In this document: positions 28,087 through 38,128 of the stretch, piece by piece | Numbering within the stretch: the stretch's first letter is position 1 | Layout: every line of letters begins with the position of its first letter | Origin: Gammaproteobacteria bacterium | GTDB lineage: Bacteria > Pseudomonadota > Gammaproteobacteria > PS1 > Pseudothioglobaceae | Length of the DNA stretch: 38,437 nucleotides | NCBI GenBank assembly: GCA_030739975.1 | Contig: JASLYC010000012.1 | Span: 1 to 38,437, forward strand | Direction of reading: 5' to 3' | Translations under genes and position numbers: made by a program | Notes under the pieces: model-generated | The model's database searches: none | Seen by the model: the letters and a program-made list of their open reading frames with translations, nothing else | What the model was told of the DNA's origin: nothing

Positions 28087-31008
28087 ATGAGTAATAAAAA
28101 GAACATTATCGATAATCTAGTTATCGATTCAAGATTGGCACAGTCAGTTATCAATAACTATAGTCAAGAAAAGGTTGACGAAATGATACTTGCCGTTGCT
28201 TGGGAAGTTATAAGGCCTGAAAATAACAAGACTTTGTCTGATCTTGCTGTTAAGCAGACCGGCCTTGGCAATGTTGAAGACAAGATGCTTAAGAATAAGC
28301 GTAAAACTATTGGCTTATTAAGAGACTTAAAGAATTTAAAAACGGTAGGCATTATAAATCATAATGCTGAAAAAGGTTTGACTGAAATTGCAAAACCTGT
28401 TGGAGTTATTTGTGCTATCACGCCGTCAACTAACCCAGTTGCTACTCCACTTAATAAAGTAATTAATGCACTTAAATGTAGGAATTCAATAATTTTAGCG
28501 CCCTCTCCTAAAGGGGCTTTAGTTTGTAAAAAGGTGGTTGAATTAATGCAACAGGCTATACAAAGAGTCGGAGCGCCTACTAACTTAGTGCAAGTTTTGC
28601 CTTCGCCAATAACAAAAGAGAGCACAATAGAGCTAACAAAGCAAGTTGATTTAGTTATCGCAACTGGTTCACAGAACAATATTCTTAGGGCCCTTCAAAC
28701 AGGAACTCCGACTATTGGAGTAGGAGTAGGCAATGTGCCATCGATTATTGATGATAGTGCCGACATATTAGATGCCTCAAAAAAAATAAAGGCATCCAAA
28801 ACTTTTGATAACGCAACAAGTTGTTCGTCTGAAAACAGCCTAATTGTAATTAATAGCATATATAACAAGACAATTTCAGCCCTAGAAGGGCAGGGAGGTG
28901 TTTTGCTTAATGATTCTGAGAAGGCAGAATTGCAAAGAACTATGTGGGATAAAAATCGCGTAATAAATCGTAAAGTTATTGCTAGAAAAGCAAATGAAAT
29001 AGCTAATATTGCGGGCCTTAATGCAAAAAAATATAATGAATCTGAATTTCTTATGGTTGAAGAGTCAGGCGTAGGATACGATTATCCTTTTTCATTAGAG
29101 AAGCTATCTCCAGTGTTAACAATATATAAGGCGAATAACTTTGATCATGCGTTAGATATAGCGTTAAAACTTTTAAAAAACCAAGGACAGGGGCACTCCT
29201 GCAGCGTTCACAGCAACAATGATGATAATATAGCACGTTTAGGCCAAGAGCTTCCCGTCTGTAGAGTGATTGTTAATCAGGCACACACATTTGCCACTGG
29301 AGGAAACTTTAATAATTCCTTGCCTTTCTCACTTTCAATGGGTTGTGGAACTTGGGGGAATAATGTAGTTGGAGACAACCTTAATTATAAGCAATACTTA
29401 AATATAACCAAAGTTGTAAGAACTATAAAGAATGCTTACGAGCCAACTGAACTTGACATATTTTCAGATTACTGGAAAAAATGGGAGAATTATGGAGTTA
29501 TTAATTCAACAACAATTACAAGCTTTATTGATAATTTTGCCAGCCAAACACCAGACAAGATTTTTTTAATTGAGGCCGAATCTGATTTACATATTTCATA
29601 TAAAAGGCTCCATTCAGATATTAATAAGCTAGGCTTATTATTCCAAGAAAATAATATTAAACATGGCGATAAAGTCGGCTTCCTGTTGGACAACAGTTAT
29701 GCCACTACATTGTTATTTTTAGGTGCCATGTATCACGGTGTAGTTGTGGTTCCAATAAATGTAGTTGCTGGTAACCAACAGATAGAGTACACCATAGCGC
29801 ATTCAGAATGTAGTTTACTTTTTGCTTCGCAGAAATATATAGACAAGTTCGGCAATATCCTTGGCAATTCTGATGCTAAAGTATTGCTGTTTGAAGATTC
29901 ACAAAGTTTACAAAAATTAGATGGCAAGATAACAAAATCTTCTGTTTTGCCAGAAACACCTGCAGTATTAATTTACACTTCAGGAACAACTGGCACGCCT
30001 AAGGGGGTTTTGCTTTCTCATAGTAATGTCCTTGCGGGGGGCGAAAACACTGCTATTGCCCATCAAGTTAAAGGTGAAGATGTGTCACTATGCGTACTGC
30101 CACTTTACCATATAAATGCTGAAATGGTTTCTGTAGCTTCAACTTTGTATAGCAATAGTTGTGTTGTTATGATGGACAAGTTTAGTGCGTCTAATTTTTG
30201 GCAAACAATAGAAAAATATAAGTGTACTTGGTTTAGCATTGTTCCTACAATAATCAATTACCTTATTCATGAAAATTTTGATATTTCTAAGCTCAACCTT
30301 AGTAAACTAAGATTTGGCAGATCAGCCTCTGCACCATTGTCACCCGAAGTTCATAAAACTTTTGAAAAGGTTTTTAATGTAAATATAGTTGAAACAATGG
30401 GGCTTACTGAAACTTCAGCACAGATACTTTCAAACCCTTTAAATAAACGTAAGCACGGGTCTGCAGGGATTGCTTATGGAAACGAAGTTAAGATAATTAA
30501 TGATCAAGGCGACTCAGTAAGTAATGGTGAGGTGGGAGAGTTAGTAATTAAAGGCAAAAATGTAATGAAAGCATATTACAAAAATGAATCTGCCACAAAA
30601 TCAACATTTACTGATGACGGCTACTTGCTAACTGGAGACCTGGGTTTTGAAGATGAAGATGGATTCTTTTTTATAACTGGAAGAAAGAAAGATTTAATAA
30701 TAAAGGGTGGAGAGAATATATCACCAAGAGAGATAGACGATACCTTGTATACCCATGATGCCATCCTAGAAGCTTGTACTTTTGGCATATATGATGTAAA
30801 TTATGGCGAAAATATATCCTCGTGCGTATTATTAAAAGAAAATTGTAAAACAGACGAAGACGAACTTAAAAAACTATGCTTAGATAATCTTGGAGAGTTC
30901 AAAACTCCAAGTAGAATATTTTTTGCAAAAGAGCCTTTGCCGAAGGGACCGTCAGGCAAGATTCAAAAATTTAAAATTGTTGAGCAGTACAAGCAAAAGA
31001 TAAATTAG
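28087..31008 (+). CDS. Fusion: CoA-acylating aldehyde dehydrogenase + AMP-forming acyl-CoA synthetase
   Basis: The 973-aa protein joins two enzymes. Residues 1 to about 455 form an acylating aldehyde dehydrogenase like SauS (sulfoacetaldehyde dehydrogenase) and the AdhE/EutE group: PVGVICAITPSTNPVATP, then FDNATSCSSENS with catalytic Cys246. Residues from about 475 form a class I adenylating ligase: LIYTSGTTGTPKG (628-640), GLTETSA, TGDLG, GRKKDLIIKGGENISPREID (from 864) and the catalytic lysine K958 in PSGKIQK. Together they would turn acid + ATP + CoA + NAD(P)H into aldehyde + AMP + PPi. Sulfoacetate is a likely substrate by analogy to SauT/SauS; oxalate or malonate are alternatives. There is no Shine-Dalgarno. 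The gene is last in the GntR-controlled transporter operon. Confidence 0.85.
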   Translation: MSNKKNIIDNLVIDSRLAQSVINNYSQEKVDEMILAVAWEVIRPENNKTLSDLAVKQTGLGNVEDKMLKNKRKTIGLLRDLKNLKTVGIINHNAEKGLTEIAKPVGVICAITPSTNPVATPLNKVINALKCRNSIILAPSPKGALVCKKVVELMQQAIQRVGAPTNLVQVLPSPITKESTIELTKQVDLVIATGSQNNILRALQTGTPTIGVGVGNVPSIIDDSADILDASKKIKASKTFDNATSCSSENSLIVINSIYNKTISALEGQGGVLLNDSEKAELQRTMWDKNRVINRKVIARKANEIANIAGLNAKKYNESEFLMVEESGVGYDYPFSLEKLSPVLTIYKANNFDHALDIALKLLKNQGQGHSCSVHSNNDDNIARLGQELPVCRVIVNQAHTFATGGNFNNSLPFSLSMGCGTWGNNVVGDNLNYKQYLNITKVVRTIKNAYEPTELDIFSDYWKKWENYGVINSTTITSFIDNFASQTPDKIFLIEAESDLHISYKRLHSDINKLGLLFQENNIKHGDKVGFLLDNSYATTLLFLGAMYHGVVVVPINVVAGNQQIEYTIAHSECSLLFASQKYIDKFGNILGNSDAKVLLFEDSQSLQKLDGKITKSSVLPETPAVLIYTSGTTGTPKGVLLSHSNVLAGGENTAIAHQVKGEDVSLCVLPLYHINAEMVSVASTLYSNSCVVMMDKFSASNFWQTIEKYKCTWFSIVPTIINYLIHENFDISKLNLSKLRFGRSASAPLSPEVHKTFEKVFNVNIVETMGLTETSAQILSNPLNKRKHGSAGIAYGNEVKIINDQGDSVSNGEVGELVIKGKNVMKAYYKNESATKSTFTDDGYLLTGDLGFEDEDGFFFITGRKKDLIIKGGENISPREIDDTLYTHDAILEACTFGIYDVNYGENISSCVLLKENCKTDEDELKKLCLDNLGEFKTPSRIFFAKEPLPKGPSGKIQKFKIVEQYKQKIN

Positions 31009-31035
31009 TTACATAAGAATAATGCAACAATTTTT

Positions 31036-31063
31036 ATAATTAACTACTATTAATTATTTTTTT
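31036..31063 (+). terminator. AT-only hairpin terminator after the fusion enzyme gene
   Basis: ATAATTAA (31036-31043) pairs perfectly with TTAATTAT (31050-31057) around CTACTA, followed by six T's. The stem contains no G or C, so it is weak, but its position directly after the operon fits. Confidence 0.5.
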
Positions 31064-31066
31064 AAG

Positions 31067-32455
31067 TTAAGTTTTGCGCCATGTTGTACCATCTGCATTG
31101 TCTTCTAGCACTATTCCAATATCTGCAAGTTCATCTCTAATTTGGTCTGATAGAGGGAAATCTTTGTTATTTCTTGCTGTATTACGTTGTTTAATTTTAT
31201 CCTCAATTTCTTTATCTGACATTTTGGCGCCCTGTTTCAAATATTCCTCTGAGTCACTTTCCAAAATACCTATGTAGCTACCAAGTTTTTTCAGTAGTTG
31301 AGACAAAGCCTTGGCGAGATCTGTGTCGTTATCTCTTTCAGTGTTTATAATTTTTACAATCTCAAAAAGAATGCTAAGAGCTATTGGTGTGTTGAAGTCA
31401 TCATCAAGCGCTGAATTAAAACGACTCTCAAAGTCAAACCTCATTGAAACTTGGTTCATGGCAATCTCAGTCGAACTTAATCCACGAATAGAGGTGTATA
31501 TGCGTGTCAGTGCTGATTTAGCATTGTCTAGATTTTCATCACTAAAATTGAGTGGAGATCGATAATGGCTACTCATTATGAAATAGCGAAGAGTTTCACC
31601 ATCGTATTTTTTTAGTACTTCACGAATAGTGAAAAAATTATCAAGAGACTTGCTCATCTTTTCATTATCAAGATTAACAAAACCTAGATGCATCCATGTA
31701 TTTACAAATTTACAGTTATTTGCACCCTCAGATTGAGCAATTTCATTTTCATGATGAGGGAAAGATAAGTCAGCCCCACCACCATGGATATCAAAATGAT
31801 TACCTAGATGGTGAGTTGACATTGCAGAGCATTCAATATGCCAACCAGGCCTGCCATCTCCCCATGGAGATTTCCAGCTAGGTTCATGTGGTTTTGCCAT
31901 CTTCCATAGAACAAAATCTAGCGGGTCACGCTTATCAGACTCAACGTCAATTCTGGCACCAGCTGCTAATTCATCTAAATTCTTTCCACTAAGTTTGCCA
32001 TAACTTTCAAAATTTCTTATAGAGTAATATATATCACCATTATGTCCTTGATAAGCAATATCTTTTTCCATCAATGACTCTATCATATAGAGCATCTGGT
32101 CAATTGATTTTGTAGCACGTGGCTCTATATCAGGAATCAAGTTTCCAAGAGATTTTTCGTCTTCATGCATAGCAGAGATAAATCTTTCAGTAAGACTAGA
32201 TATTTCTTCTTGATTTTCAATAGCTCTGTTAATGATTTTATCGTCAATATCGGTAATATTTCTAACATAGTTAACGCTCTTAAAATTCCTTCTTAGGTGC
32301 CTCGTGATAACATCAAACATAACTAGCACTCTAGCATGACCCATATGGCAATAGTCATAAACTGTCATGCCGCAAACATAGATTCCTACATGGTCTTTAT
32401 TTATAGGTTTGAAGACTTCTTTTTTCTTGCTTAGAGTGTTGAAAATTTTTATCAT
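31067..32455 (-). CDS. cysS: Cysteinyl-tRNA synthetase
   Basis: This class I synthetase charges tRNA-Cys. The 462-aa length equals E. coli CysRS (461). The zinc ligand C28 and the HMGH motif (37-40) are present at the N-terminus. Further zinc ligands appear in [10 protein letters not shown] and the HHENEIAQ segment; KMSKS is exact in [10 protein letters not shown]. The C-terminal anticodon-binding part ends in [12 protein letters not shown]. It is convergent with the fusion enzyme gene (58 bp) and divergent from the peroxiredoxin gene, so it is an isolated transcription unit. Confidence 0.98.
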   Translation of the reverse strand: MIKIFNTLSKKKEVFKPINKDHVGIYVCGMTVYDYCHMGHARVLVMFDVITRHLRRNFKSVNYVRNITDIDDKIINRAIENQEEISSLTERFISAMHEDEKSLGNLIPDIEPRATKSIDQMLYMIESLMEKDIAYQGHNGDIYYSIRNFESYGKLSGKNLDELAAGARIDVESDKRDPLDFVLWKMAKPHEPSWKSPWGDGRPGWHIECSAMSTHHLGNHFDIHGGGADLSFPHHENEIAQSEGANNCKFVNTWMHLGFVNLDNEKMSKSLDNFFTIREVLKKYDGETLRYFIMSSHYRSPLNFSDENLDNAKSALTRIYTSIRGLSSTEIAMNQVSMRFDFESRFNSALDDDFNTPIALSILFEIVKIINTERDNDTDLAKALSQLLKKLGSYIGILESDSEEYLKQGAKMSDKEIEDKIKQRNTARNNKDFPLSDQIRDELADIGIVLEDNADGTTWRKT

Positions 32456-32590
32456 AGCGATATTTTACACTTTCTCATATTAGATACATAGAAACACAAA
32501 GCCTTATTATTTGTGAGATATATTCATATGCCAACTAAAATATTTTTTGTATAATGTATTCTTTTAATAACTATATTATTGGAGAGTGTT

Positions 32591-33190
32591 ATGAGCGTTC
32601 TAGTAACAAAACAAGCGCCTGATTTTTCAGCTTCAGCAGTCTTAGCAGACGGCTCAATTGTGGACGATTTTCAGTTATCAAGCCTAAAGGGTAAGAAAAT
32701 TGTAATTTTCTTTTACCCTCTTGATTTTACTTTTGTTTGCCCTTCTGAGATTTTAGCGCATCATCACAGAGTAGCTGATTTCAAGGAGCGTGGGGTAGAA
32801 TTAGTAGGAATTTCAATTGACTCTAAATTTACGCATAATGCATGGAGAAATACTGCCATCAATGATGGCGGAATTGGTCAAATTGATTTCCCTTTAGTGG
32901 CAGATGTTGATCACTCAATTATGGAGTCTTATGGTGTAGTACACCCAGACAGTCTAGCTCTTAGAGGGTCTTTTCTTATTGATGAAGAATTCACAGTTAG
33001 ACATCAGGTTGTAAATGACTTGCCTCTTGGCAGGAATGTAGATGAAATGCTACGTATGGTTGATGCATTAGAATTTCACACTCAGAATGGCGAGGTTTGT
33101 CCTGCGGGCTGGAATAAAGGCGACGATGGAATGAAAGATACACCAGAAGGGGTTGCTGAATATTTATCTAAGAACGCCGACAATCTGTAA
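32591..33190 (+). CDS. Typical 2-Cys peroxiredoxin (AhpC/TSA family)
   Basis: This 199-aa thiol peroxidase reduces H2O2, organic peroxides and possibly peroxynitrite. The peroxidatic Cys50 lies in FYPLDFTFVCPSEI and the resolving Cys170 in GEVCPAGWNKG, the pattern of the Prx1/AhpC class. I choose ATG 32591 because GGAGAG lies 4 bp upstream; the frame also opens with a TTG at 32579. A TATAAT at 32550-32555 is the likely -10. A rubredoxin gene follows after 56 bp, suggesting a shared redox function. Confidence 0.94.
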   Translation: MSVLVTKQAPDFSASAVLADGSIVDDFQLSSLKGKKIVIFFYPLDFTFVCPSEILAHHHRVADFKERGVELVGISIDSKFTHNAWRNTAINDGGIGQIDFPLVADVDHSIMESYGVVHPDSLALRGSFLIDEEFTVRHQVVNDLPLGRNVDEMLRMVDALEFHTQNGEVCPAGWNKGDDGMKDTPEGVAEYLSKNADNL

Positions 33191-33246
33191 CAAGCTAGTT
33201 AACAAATAAAAAGTACCTTTATACAAGTTTATATGGCAATATATAA

Positions 33247-33411
33247 ATGAAAGAATATCAGTGCATAGTTTGTGGGTGGGAATACCAAGAGGAAATAGGT
33301 CTACCAGAAGATGATATCAAACCAGGAACTAAATGGGATGATGTGCCAGACGATTGGGTTTGCCCTGATTGCGGAGCATCTAAGTTAGAGTTTGAAATTT
33401 TACAGGCTTGA
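33247..33411 (+). CDS. Rubredoxin (54 aa)
   Basis: This short gene encodes a complete rubredoxin. Four cysteines hold one Fe: C6 and C9 (CIVCGW) and C39 and C42 (CPDCGA). The family's conserved Pro-Gly-Thr-x-Trp (PGTKW, 26-30) and [12 protein letters not shown] lie between and around them. It is a one-electron carrier in the cytoplasm. The gene sits between peroxiredoxin and leuB. There is no alkane hydroxylase or rubredoxin reductase nearby, so its partner is not clear; peroxide detoxification is a possible link. Confidence 0.95.
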   Translation: MKEYQCIVCGWEYQEEIGLPEDDIKPGTKWDDVPDDWVCPDCGASKLEFEILQA

Positions 33412-33516
33412 TATATAAGCATTAAGATGCCTGTATTATTTGTGTATTGTTATTGTTTATATTCACTGTTTAGGTATCAAGTATAATGCATTTTTTAGAT
33501 TCTGATATGGAGCATT

Positions 33517-34587
33517 ATGTCTAAAATCTTAGTTTTGCCAGGTGACGGCATTGGGAAAGAAATTATCGCTCAAGCGTTAAAAGTTATTAATCGCTTGAAT
33601 GATGAATTTAACCTCGATATGGAGCTTATTAAGGGCTTAATTGGCGGTGCTGCTTATGATGAAACCGGCTCTCCCTTGCCACAGGAAACAATAAATTTAG
33701 CCCATGATTGTGACTCTATTTTATTGGGCGCTGTCGGCGGTTACGAATGGGAGTCTTTGGAAAGAGATTTAAGGCCAGAGAGAGGCTTGCTAGGCTTAAG
33801 AGAAGAGATGGATCTGTATGCAAACCTTCGTCCAGCAATCTTATACCCTCAGCTTGCAAGTGCTTCTTCATTGAAAGAAGAGTTAGTCTCAGGCCTTGAT
33901 TTAATGATTGTGCGCGAACTAGTTGCAGGAATTTATTTCGGTAGTCCAAGAGGCGTAATTGAAAAAAATGGACAAAGTTTTGGATTTAATACTGCCACTT
34001 ACTATCAGTCAGAAATTGAAAGGATAGGCCATTCTGCATTCCAAATAGCACAAAAACGCGACAAGAGAGTATGCTCTGTAGATAAGGCTAACGTATTAGA
34101 GGTATGTGAATTATGGCGAGAAACTATGGAAAATGTAGCGAAAAGCTATCCTGACGTTGAGTTGTCTCATATTTATGTAGATAATGCAGCGATGCAACTT
34201 GTCAAAGAGCCAAAGCAATTTGATGTTATGGTAACTTCTAATTTGTTCGGCGACATACTTTCAGACTGTGCAGCTATGCTGACTGGATCAATTGGCATGT
34301 TGCCTTCTGCATCCCTAAATAAAGATAACTACGGTATGTACGAACCTATTCATGGCTCAGCTCCTGATATTGCAGGGAAGGATATAGCTAATCCTTTGGC
34401 AACTATATTATCTGTGGCTATGATGTTGCGTTACTCGTTGGGTCAAGCCAAAATTGCAGATAAAGTCGGTATGGCAGTAAATGTTGTGCTTGATCAAGGA
34501 TACCGAACCAAAGATATAGCGGCAGATGGCGACAAGGTTGTAGGAACAGAAGAAATGGGCGATTTAGTAGTTAGCGCACTGCAATGA
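33517..34587 (+). CDS. leuB: 3-isopropylmalate dehydrogenase
   Basis: LeuB performs the NAD-dependent oxidative decarboxylation of 3-isopropylmalate in leucine synthesis. The 356-aa protein has the family's [10 protein letters not shown] start, [72 protein letters not shown] and the NAD-binding [28 protein letters not shown] lies before the ATG, and a TATAAT at 33482-33487 is the likely -10. The usual leuA, leuC and leuD neighbours are absent. The stop overlaps the glutaredoxin start (ATGA). Confidence 0.97.
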   Translation: MSKILVLPGDGIGKEIIAQALKVINRLNDEFNLDMELIKGLIGGAAYDETGSPLPQETINLAHDCDSILLGAVGGYEWESLERDLRPERGLLGLREEMDLYANLRPAILYPQLASASSLKEELVSGLDLMIVRELVAGIYFGSPRGVIEKNGQSFGFNTATYYQSEIERIGHSAFQIAQKRDKRVCSVDKANVLEVCELWRETMENVAKSYPDVELSHIYVDNAAMQLVKEPKQFDVMVTSNLFGDILSDCAAMLTGSIGMLPSASLNKDNYGMYEPIHGSAPDIAGKDIANPLATILSVAMMLRYSLGQAKIADKVGMAVNVVLDQGYRTKDIAADGDKVVGTEEMGDLVVSALQ

Positions 34588-34826
34588 TGATTGAAGTATA
34601 CTCAACTAGTACCTGTCCAATTTGTGACAAAACTAAAGATCTTCTTACCAAGTGGAATATGCCTTTTGAAGTCAAGATGATAGATAATGACAAAGCATTA
34701 TTGGCTGAATTCACGAAAGTAACCAATGGAGCAAGGACTGTACCTCAAATTATAATTGACGGCAAATGCATTGGCGGTTTTAGTGAACTTACAGAGCTTC
34801 ACATGGACGGGTTCTTCGACTCATAG
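34584..34826 (+). CDS. grxC: Glutaredoxin 3-type (GrxC)
   Basis: This 80-aa dithiol glutaredoxin would reduce disulfides with glutathione. The active site is CPIC (residues 11-14) rather than the common CPYC. The glutathione-binding [18 protein letters not shown] is intact. The start ATG overlaps the leuB stop by 4 bp; a second in-frame ATG at 34587 is equally possible. The tie to leuB is probably just compaction. Confidence 0.93.
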   Translation: MMIEVYSTSTCPICDKTKDLLTKWNMPFEVKMIDNDKALLAEFTKVTNGARTVPQIIIDGKCIGGFSELTELHMDGFFDS

Positions 34827-35021
34827 TAATAACTCTAAATTGTTCGCTATACATTTTCAATTCATTATATTTTGCAGTACTGATTTAATTGTCCAATAAA
34901 TCATATACTGAATTTAATTCTAATAATTAGTTAAGTTCAAGTTGATTTGATTATAATTTGCAATATTTTGTGGTCTATAAGGTATATTGCGACCAATAAA
35001 ATTATCAGCTAAATACCATTG

Positions 35022-35040
35022 CTTTAATAGTCTTTAATAG
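35022..35040 (+). repeat. Two tandem copies of CTTTAATAG upstream of hppA
   Basis: CTTTAATAG occurs at 35022-35030 and again at 35032-35040, a 10-bp period, and is followed by a partial third copy (TCTTA). It lies about 35-50 bp before the hppA start. One helical turn of spacing could suit a binding protein, but it may be chance in AT-rich DNA. Confidence 0.35.
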
Positions 35041-35073
35041 TCTTACGGTATTTGCTTTACTCGGGGGTATAAA

Positions 35074-37065
35074 GTGGGAAATGAAATAAATTTAATAGCA
35101 CCAGGTCTTGGTGTACTAGGCATAGTTGTAGTAATAGCTATTTATCATTGGATTAAAAAACAGCCCGGCGGTAGTGGTGACGTACAGAAAATTGGTGAAC
35201 AAATACACATTGGCGCAATTGCCTTTATGACACGTGAATATAAAATGCTGAGTGTTTTTGCATTATTTTTGTTAGTTTTAATGTATATATTCTTAGGATT
35301 TGAAAGTGCATTGTGTTTTGTTATAGGAGCTATTGCTTCTGCAACAGCTGGATACATAGGTATGAATACTGCAACACTTGCAAACGTTAGAACAACACAA
35401 GCTGCTCATGATAAAGGTAGCTCTGCTGCACTTAAAGTAGCATTTTTTGGTGGCTCTGTTATGGGGCTGTCTGTAGCAGCTCTAGGTCTTTTAGGATTAG
35501 GCGGACTCTACTATTTCTTTGGAGATACTCACTCTCATGCACTACATGGATTTGCTATGGGCGCATCAGTTGTGGCTCTTTTTTCTCGTGTTGGAGGCGG
35601 TATATTTACAAAAAGTGCTGATGTTGGAGCAGACCTAGTTGGAAAACTTGAAGCAGGCATCCCTGAGGATGATCCGCGTAATCCTGGTGTTATTGCTGAC
35701 AATGTGGGCGATAATGTAGGAGATATTGCGGGTATGGGGTCTGATATCTTTGAATCTTACTGTGGTTCAATGATCGCTACAATCGCTATTGCTGCAACTA
35801 TAACAGGCGATGCACTAGGGGCAAAGTCTGAACTTATGTTTTTACCTTTGGCTCTTGCATCATTAGGGCTTATTTGTTCAATTATAGGTATTATTGTTGT
35901 TAAATTGTTTTCCAACAACTCACCAGAATCTGCACTAAGAACAGGCACCATAGGTTCTGCTATCTTGTTTATCATAACCTCTTACTTTTTGATCGATAAA
36001 CTTGATGTTGTTAATGATATTTGGGCTGCTGTACTCATGGGAAGTATTGGTGGCATTATTATCGGTCTAGTTACTGAATACTACACTGCTGGCCAACCTA
36101 TTAAAGATATCGCAAAGGCTGGCGAAACTGGCCCTGCAACAGTAATGATAAAAGGCTTAGCGATAGGTATGCAGTCTGTTGTTGTGCCTGTATTGATGAT
36201 TTGTTTGATTATTTATGTCGCTAATCACTTTGTAGGTTTGTATGGCGTTGGTATCGCCGCAATTGGGATGTTAGCAACAGTCGGAATGACTATGGCTATA
36301 GATGCCTATGGCCCTATAGCAGACAATGCAGGTGGAATTGCAGAAATGGCTGGCTTGGGTGAGGATACTCGTAAGATTACTGACTCACTTGATGAATTAG
36401 GTAATACAACGGCTGCGATTGGTAAAGGTTTTGCTATTGGAGCAGCGGCTCTTGCTGCTCTTGCGATTATCACCGCATATGTTGAAACTGTAAGCGCTAA
36501 CAAAGAAGACTTTTTACTTCAGTTAAACAGTGCAAATGTTCTTATCGGCATGTTTATTGGAGGAACTATACCTTTCTTAATATCTGCCATCACAATGACT
36601 GCTGTTGGTGATTCTGCTTTTGAAATGATAAAAGAAATAAGAAGACAGTTCCGTGAAATTCCTGGTTTGTTAGAAGGCAAGGCTGAACCTGATACAGCAA
36701 AATGTGTAGATATAGCTACAGCTGCAGCACTCAGGAAAATGATATTACCTGGCGTTATAGCAGTTGCCACACCAGTAGTTGTAGGTTTTGTTATTGGAGC
36801 TGAAGCTTTGGGCGGCATGTTGGGTGGCGCACTACTAGGATGTGTACTAATGGCTCTAATGATGGCAAATGCTGGTGGGGCATGGGACAACGCTAAGAAA
36901 CACGTTGAAAAAGGCAACTTTGGTGGTAAGGGTTCAGATACTCATGCAGCAGCAGTTGTTGGAGACACAGTTGGAGACCCATTCAAAGACACATCAGGCC
37001 CTTCAATGAACATCTTAATTAATGTTATGGCAATCGTAAGCTTGGTTATTGCACCTTTGCTATAG
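35074..37065 (+). CDS. hppA: Membrane-bound ion-translocating pyrophosphatase
   Basis: HppA couples PPi hydrolysis to pumping H+ (or Na+) across the inner membrane, and can run backwards to make PPi. The 663-aa protein has about 16 helices. The catalytic loops are complete: [23 protein letters not shown] from D183, [38 protein letters not shown] and the C-terminal [29 protein letters not shown] (443-456) carries Ala where K+-independent pumps have Lys, so the enzyme is expected to need K+. H+ versus Na+ specificity cannot be read with certainty. Start is GTG at 35074 after a GGGGG RBS. It fits a PPi-based economy with pfp and sat. Confidence 0.96.
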   Translation: MGNEINLIAPGLGVLGIVVVIAIYHWIKKQPGGSGDVQKIGEQIHIGAIAFMTREYKMLSVFALFLLVLMYIFLGFESALCFVIGAIASATAGYIGMNTATLANVRTTQAAHDKGSSAALKVAFFGGSVMGLSVAALGLLGLGGLYYFFGDTHSHALHGFAMGASVVALFSRVGGGIFTKSADVGADLVGKLEAGIPEDDPRNPGVIADNVGDNVGDIAGMGSDIFESYCGSMIATIAIAATITGDALGAKSELMFLPLALASLGLICSIIGIIVVKLFSNNSPESALRTGTIGSAILFIITSYFLIDKLDVVNDIWAAVLMGSIGGIIIGLVTEYYTAGQPIKDIAKAGETGPATVMIKGLAIGMQSVVVPVLMICLIIYVANHFVGLYGVGIAAIGMLATVGMTMAIDAYGPIADNAGGIAEMAGLGEDTRKITDSLDELGNTTAAIGKGFAIGAAALAALAIITAYVETVSANKEDFLLQLNSANVLIGMFIGGTIPFLISAITMTAVGDSAFEMIKEIRRQFREIPGLLEGKAEPDTAKCVDIATAAALRKMILPGVIAVATPVVVGFVIGAEALGGMLGGALLGCVLMALMMANAGGAWDNAKKHVEKGNFGGKGSDTHAAAVVGDTVGDPFKDTSGPSMNILINVMAIVSLVIAPLL

Positions 37066-37082
37066 TAGTAGCAATCATTTTT

Positions 37083-37113
37083 ATCCAGCTCTCATGTTAT
37101 ATTTGAGCTGGAT
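37083..37113 (+). terminator. Hairpin after hppA, probable terminator
   Basis: ATCCAGCTC (37083-37091) pairs perfectly with GAGCTGGAT (37105-37113) around a 13-nt loop. The tract after it (ATATCAC) lacks a run of T's, so termination could be inefficient or Rho-assisted. Confidence 0.55.
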
Positions 37114-37209
37114 ATATCACATTTATAGTTAAATATTATTTGATTATCTCATTTATCGATAGAGTTACTTATTGACGTATAATTCTAGCTAAGCTATAAG
37201 TCAAATTAA

Positions 37210-38100
37210 ATGATGGTTAAAAGAATCAAAGTAAGCTTTGTTGGTCTAGGCGTTATGGGCTACCATATGGCTGGACATCTTTGCAAATCTAATAAATTTG
37301 AGTTACAGGTTTATAATAGAACATCGGAAAAATCCCTTGCCTGGGAAAAAGAGTTCGGAGGTAACGTTGTTCATTCTTTAGAAGAAGCAGCATCACAAGC
37401 AGATGTAGTTATCATTTGTTCTGGAAGGGATGAAGACATGGAAGAAATTGTATACTCAGATGGAGGGATATACAAATGCCTAAATAAAGGCGCTATTGTT
37501 ATTGACCACACAACAACATCTTTCAAATTAGCAAAAAAGCTAAGTAAATCATTCAAAGAAATTAATATTGAATTTGTCGACGCCCCTGTCAGTGGAGGTG
37601 AGGCTGGAGCTATTAACGGTGTTTTGAGTGTTATGGCTGGGGGTGATAGGAAAGTATTAAACTCTGTTAAACATATTATTGAAGAATACTCTAAGAGTAT
37701 TAATTATATGGGCGGTGCTGGATATGGACAACTAGCTAAAATGGTTAATCAAATATGTATTGCTGGAGTATTGCAGGGACTTTCAGAAGGTATTTTATTT
37801 GCTGAGTCTGAGGGTGTAGACATGGAAAGCCTACTCTCTGCAGTATCTGGAGGGGCTGCACAGTCTTGGCAAATGGTTAATCGTGCAGATACAATGCATA
37901 ATAGAGAGTTTGATTTTGGATTTGCAATAAAGTGGATGGTAAAAGATTTAGGGTACTGTTTAGAAAGGGCAGAAGATAATAAAACTAAACTACCAATTGC
38001 TAAAGAGGTTTACGACCGTTATGTTTATCTTATGAATAAAGGGCACGAACGTAGTGACACATCAGCACTCATGCTATATGACGAACTAAGTAATACTTAA
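37210..38100 (+). CDS. NAD(P)-dependent beta-hydroxyacid dehydrogenase (3-hydroxyisobutyrate dehydrogenase family)
   Basis: The 296-aa cytoplasmic oxidoreductase has the N-terminal Rossmann motif GLGVMG (12-17), with YNRTSEK following the second strand; Asn-Arg there suggests NADP(H). The substrate loop is DAPVSGGEAGA (about 123-133), and the catalytic lysine K177 with N180/N181-region residues is in GQLAKMVNQ. The C-terminal part is the all-helical domain. The family includes 3-hydroxyisobutyrate, tartronate-semialdehyde, 4-hydroxybutyrate and sulfolactaldehyde enzymes; the sequence alone does not decide. The next gene is a GNAT acetyltransferase starting 28 bp after the stop. Confidence 0.88.
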   Translation: MMVKRIKVSFVGLGVMGYHMAGHLCKSNKFELQVYNRTSEKSLAWEKEFGGNVVHSLEEAASQADVVIICSGRDEDMEEIVYSDGGIYKCLNKGAIVIDHTTTSFKLAKKLSKSFKEINIEFVDAPVSGGEAGAINGVLSVMAGGDRKVLNSVKHIIEEYSKSINYMGGAGYGQLAKMVNQICIAGVLQGLSEGILFAESEGVDMESLLSAVSGGAAQSWQMVNRADTMHNREFDFGFAIKWMVKDLGYCLERAEDNKTKLPIAKEVYDRYVYLMNKGHERSDTSALMLYDELSNT

Positions 38101-38128
38101 ATGACTGTTTAATTAAAAAGCACACTAC

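Noticed and set aside
34827-35073. Small RNA or tRNA gene in the 247-bp spacer before hppA
   Set aside because: I found no cloverleaf, CCA end or stable GC-containing hairpin; it looks like promoter DNA with a short direct repeat and a TATAAT at 34952-34957.
36519-36917. 132-aa antisense reading frame inside hppA
   Set aside because: It is a shadow of the Ala/Gly-rich hppA coding strand; no independent evidence for a gene.
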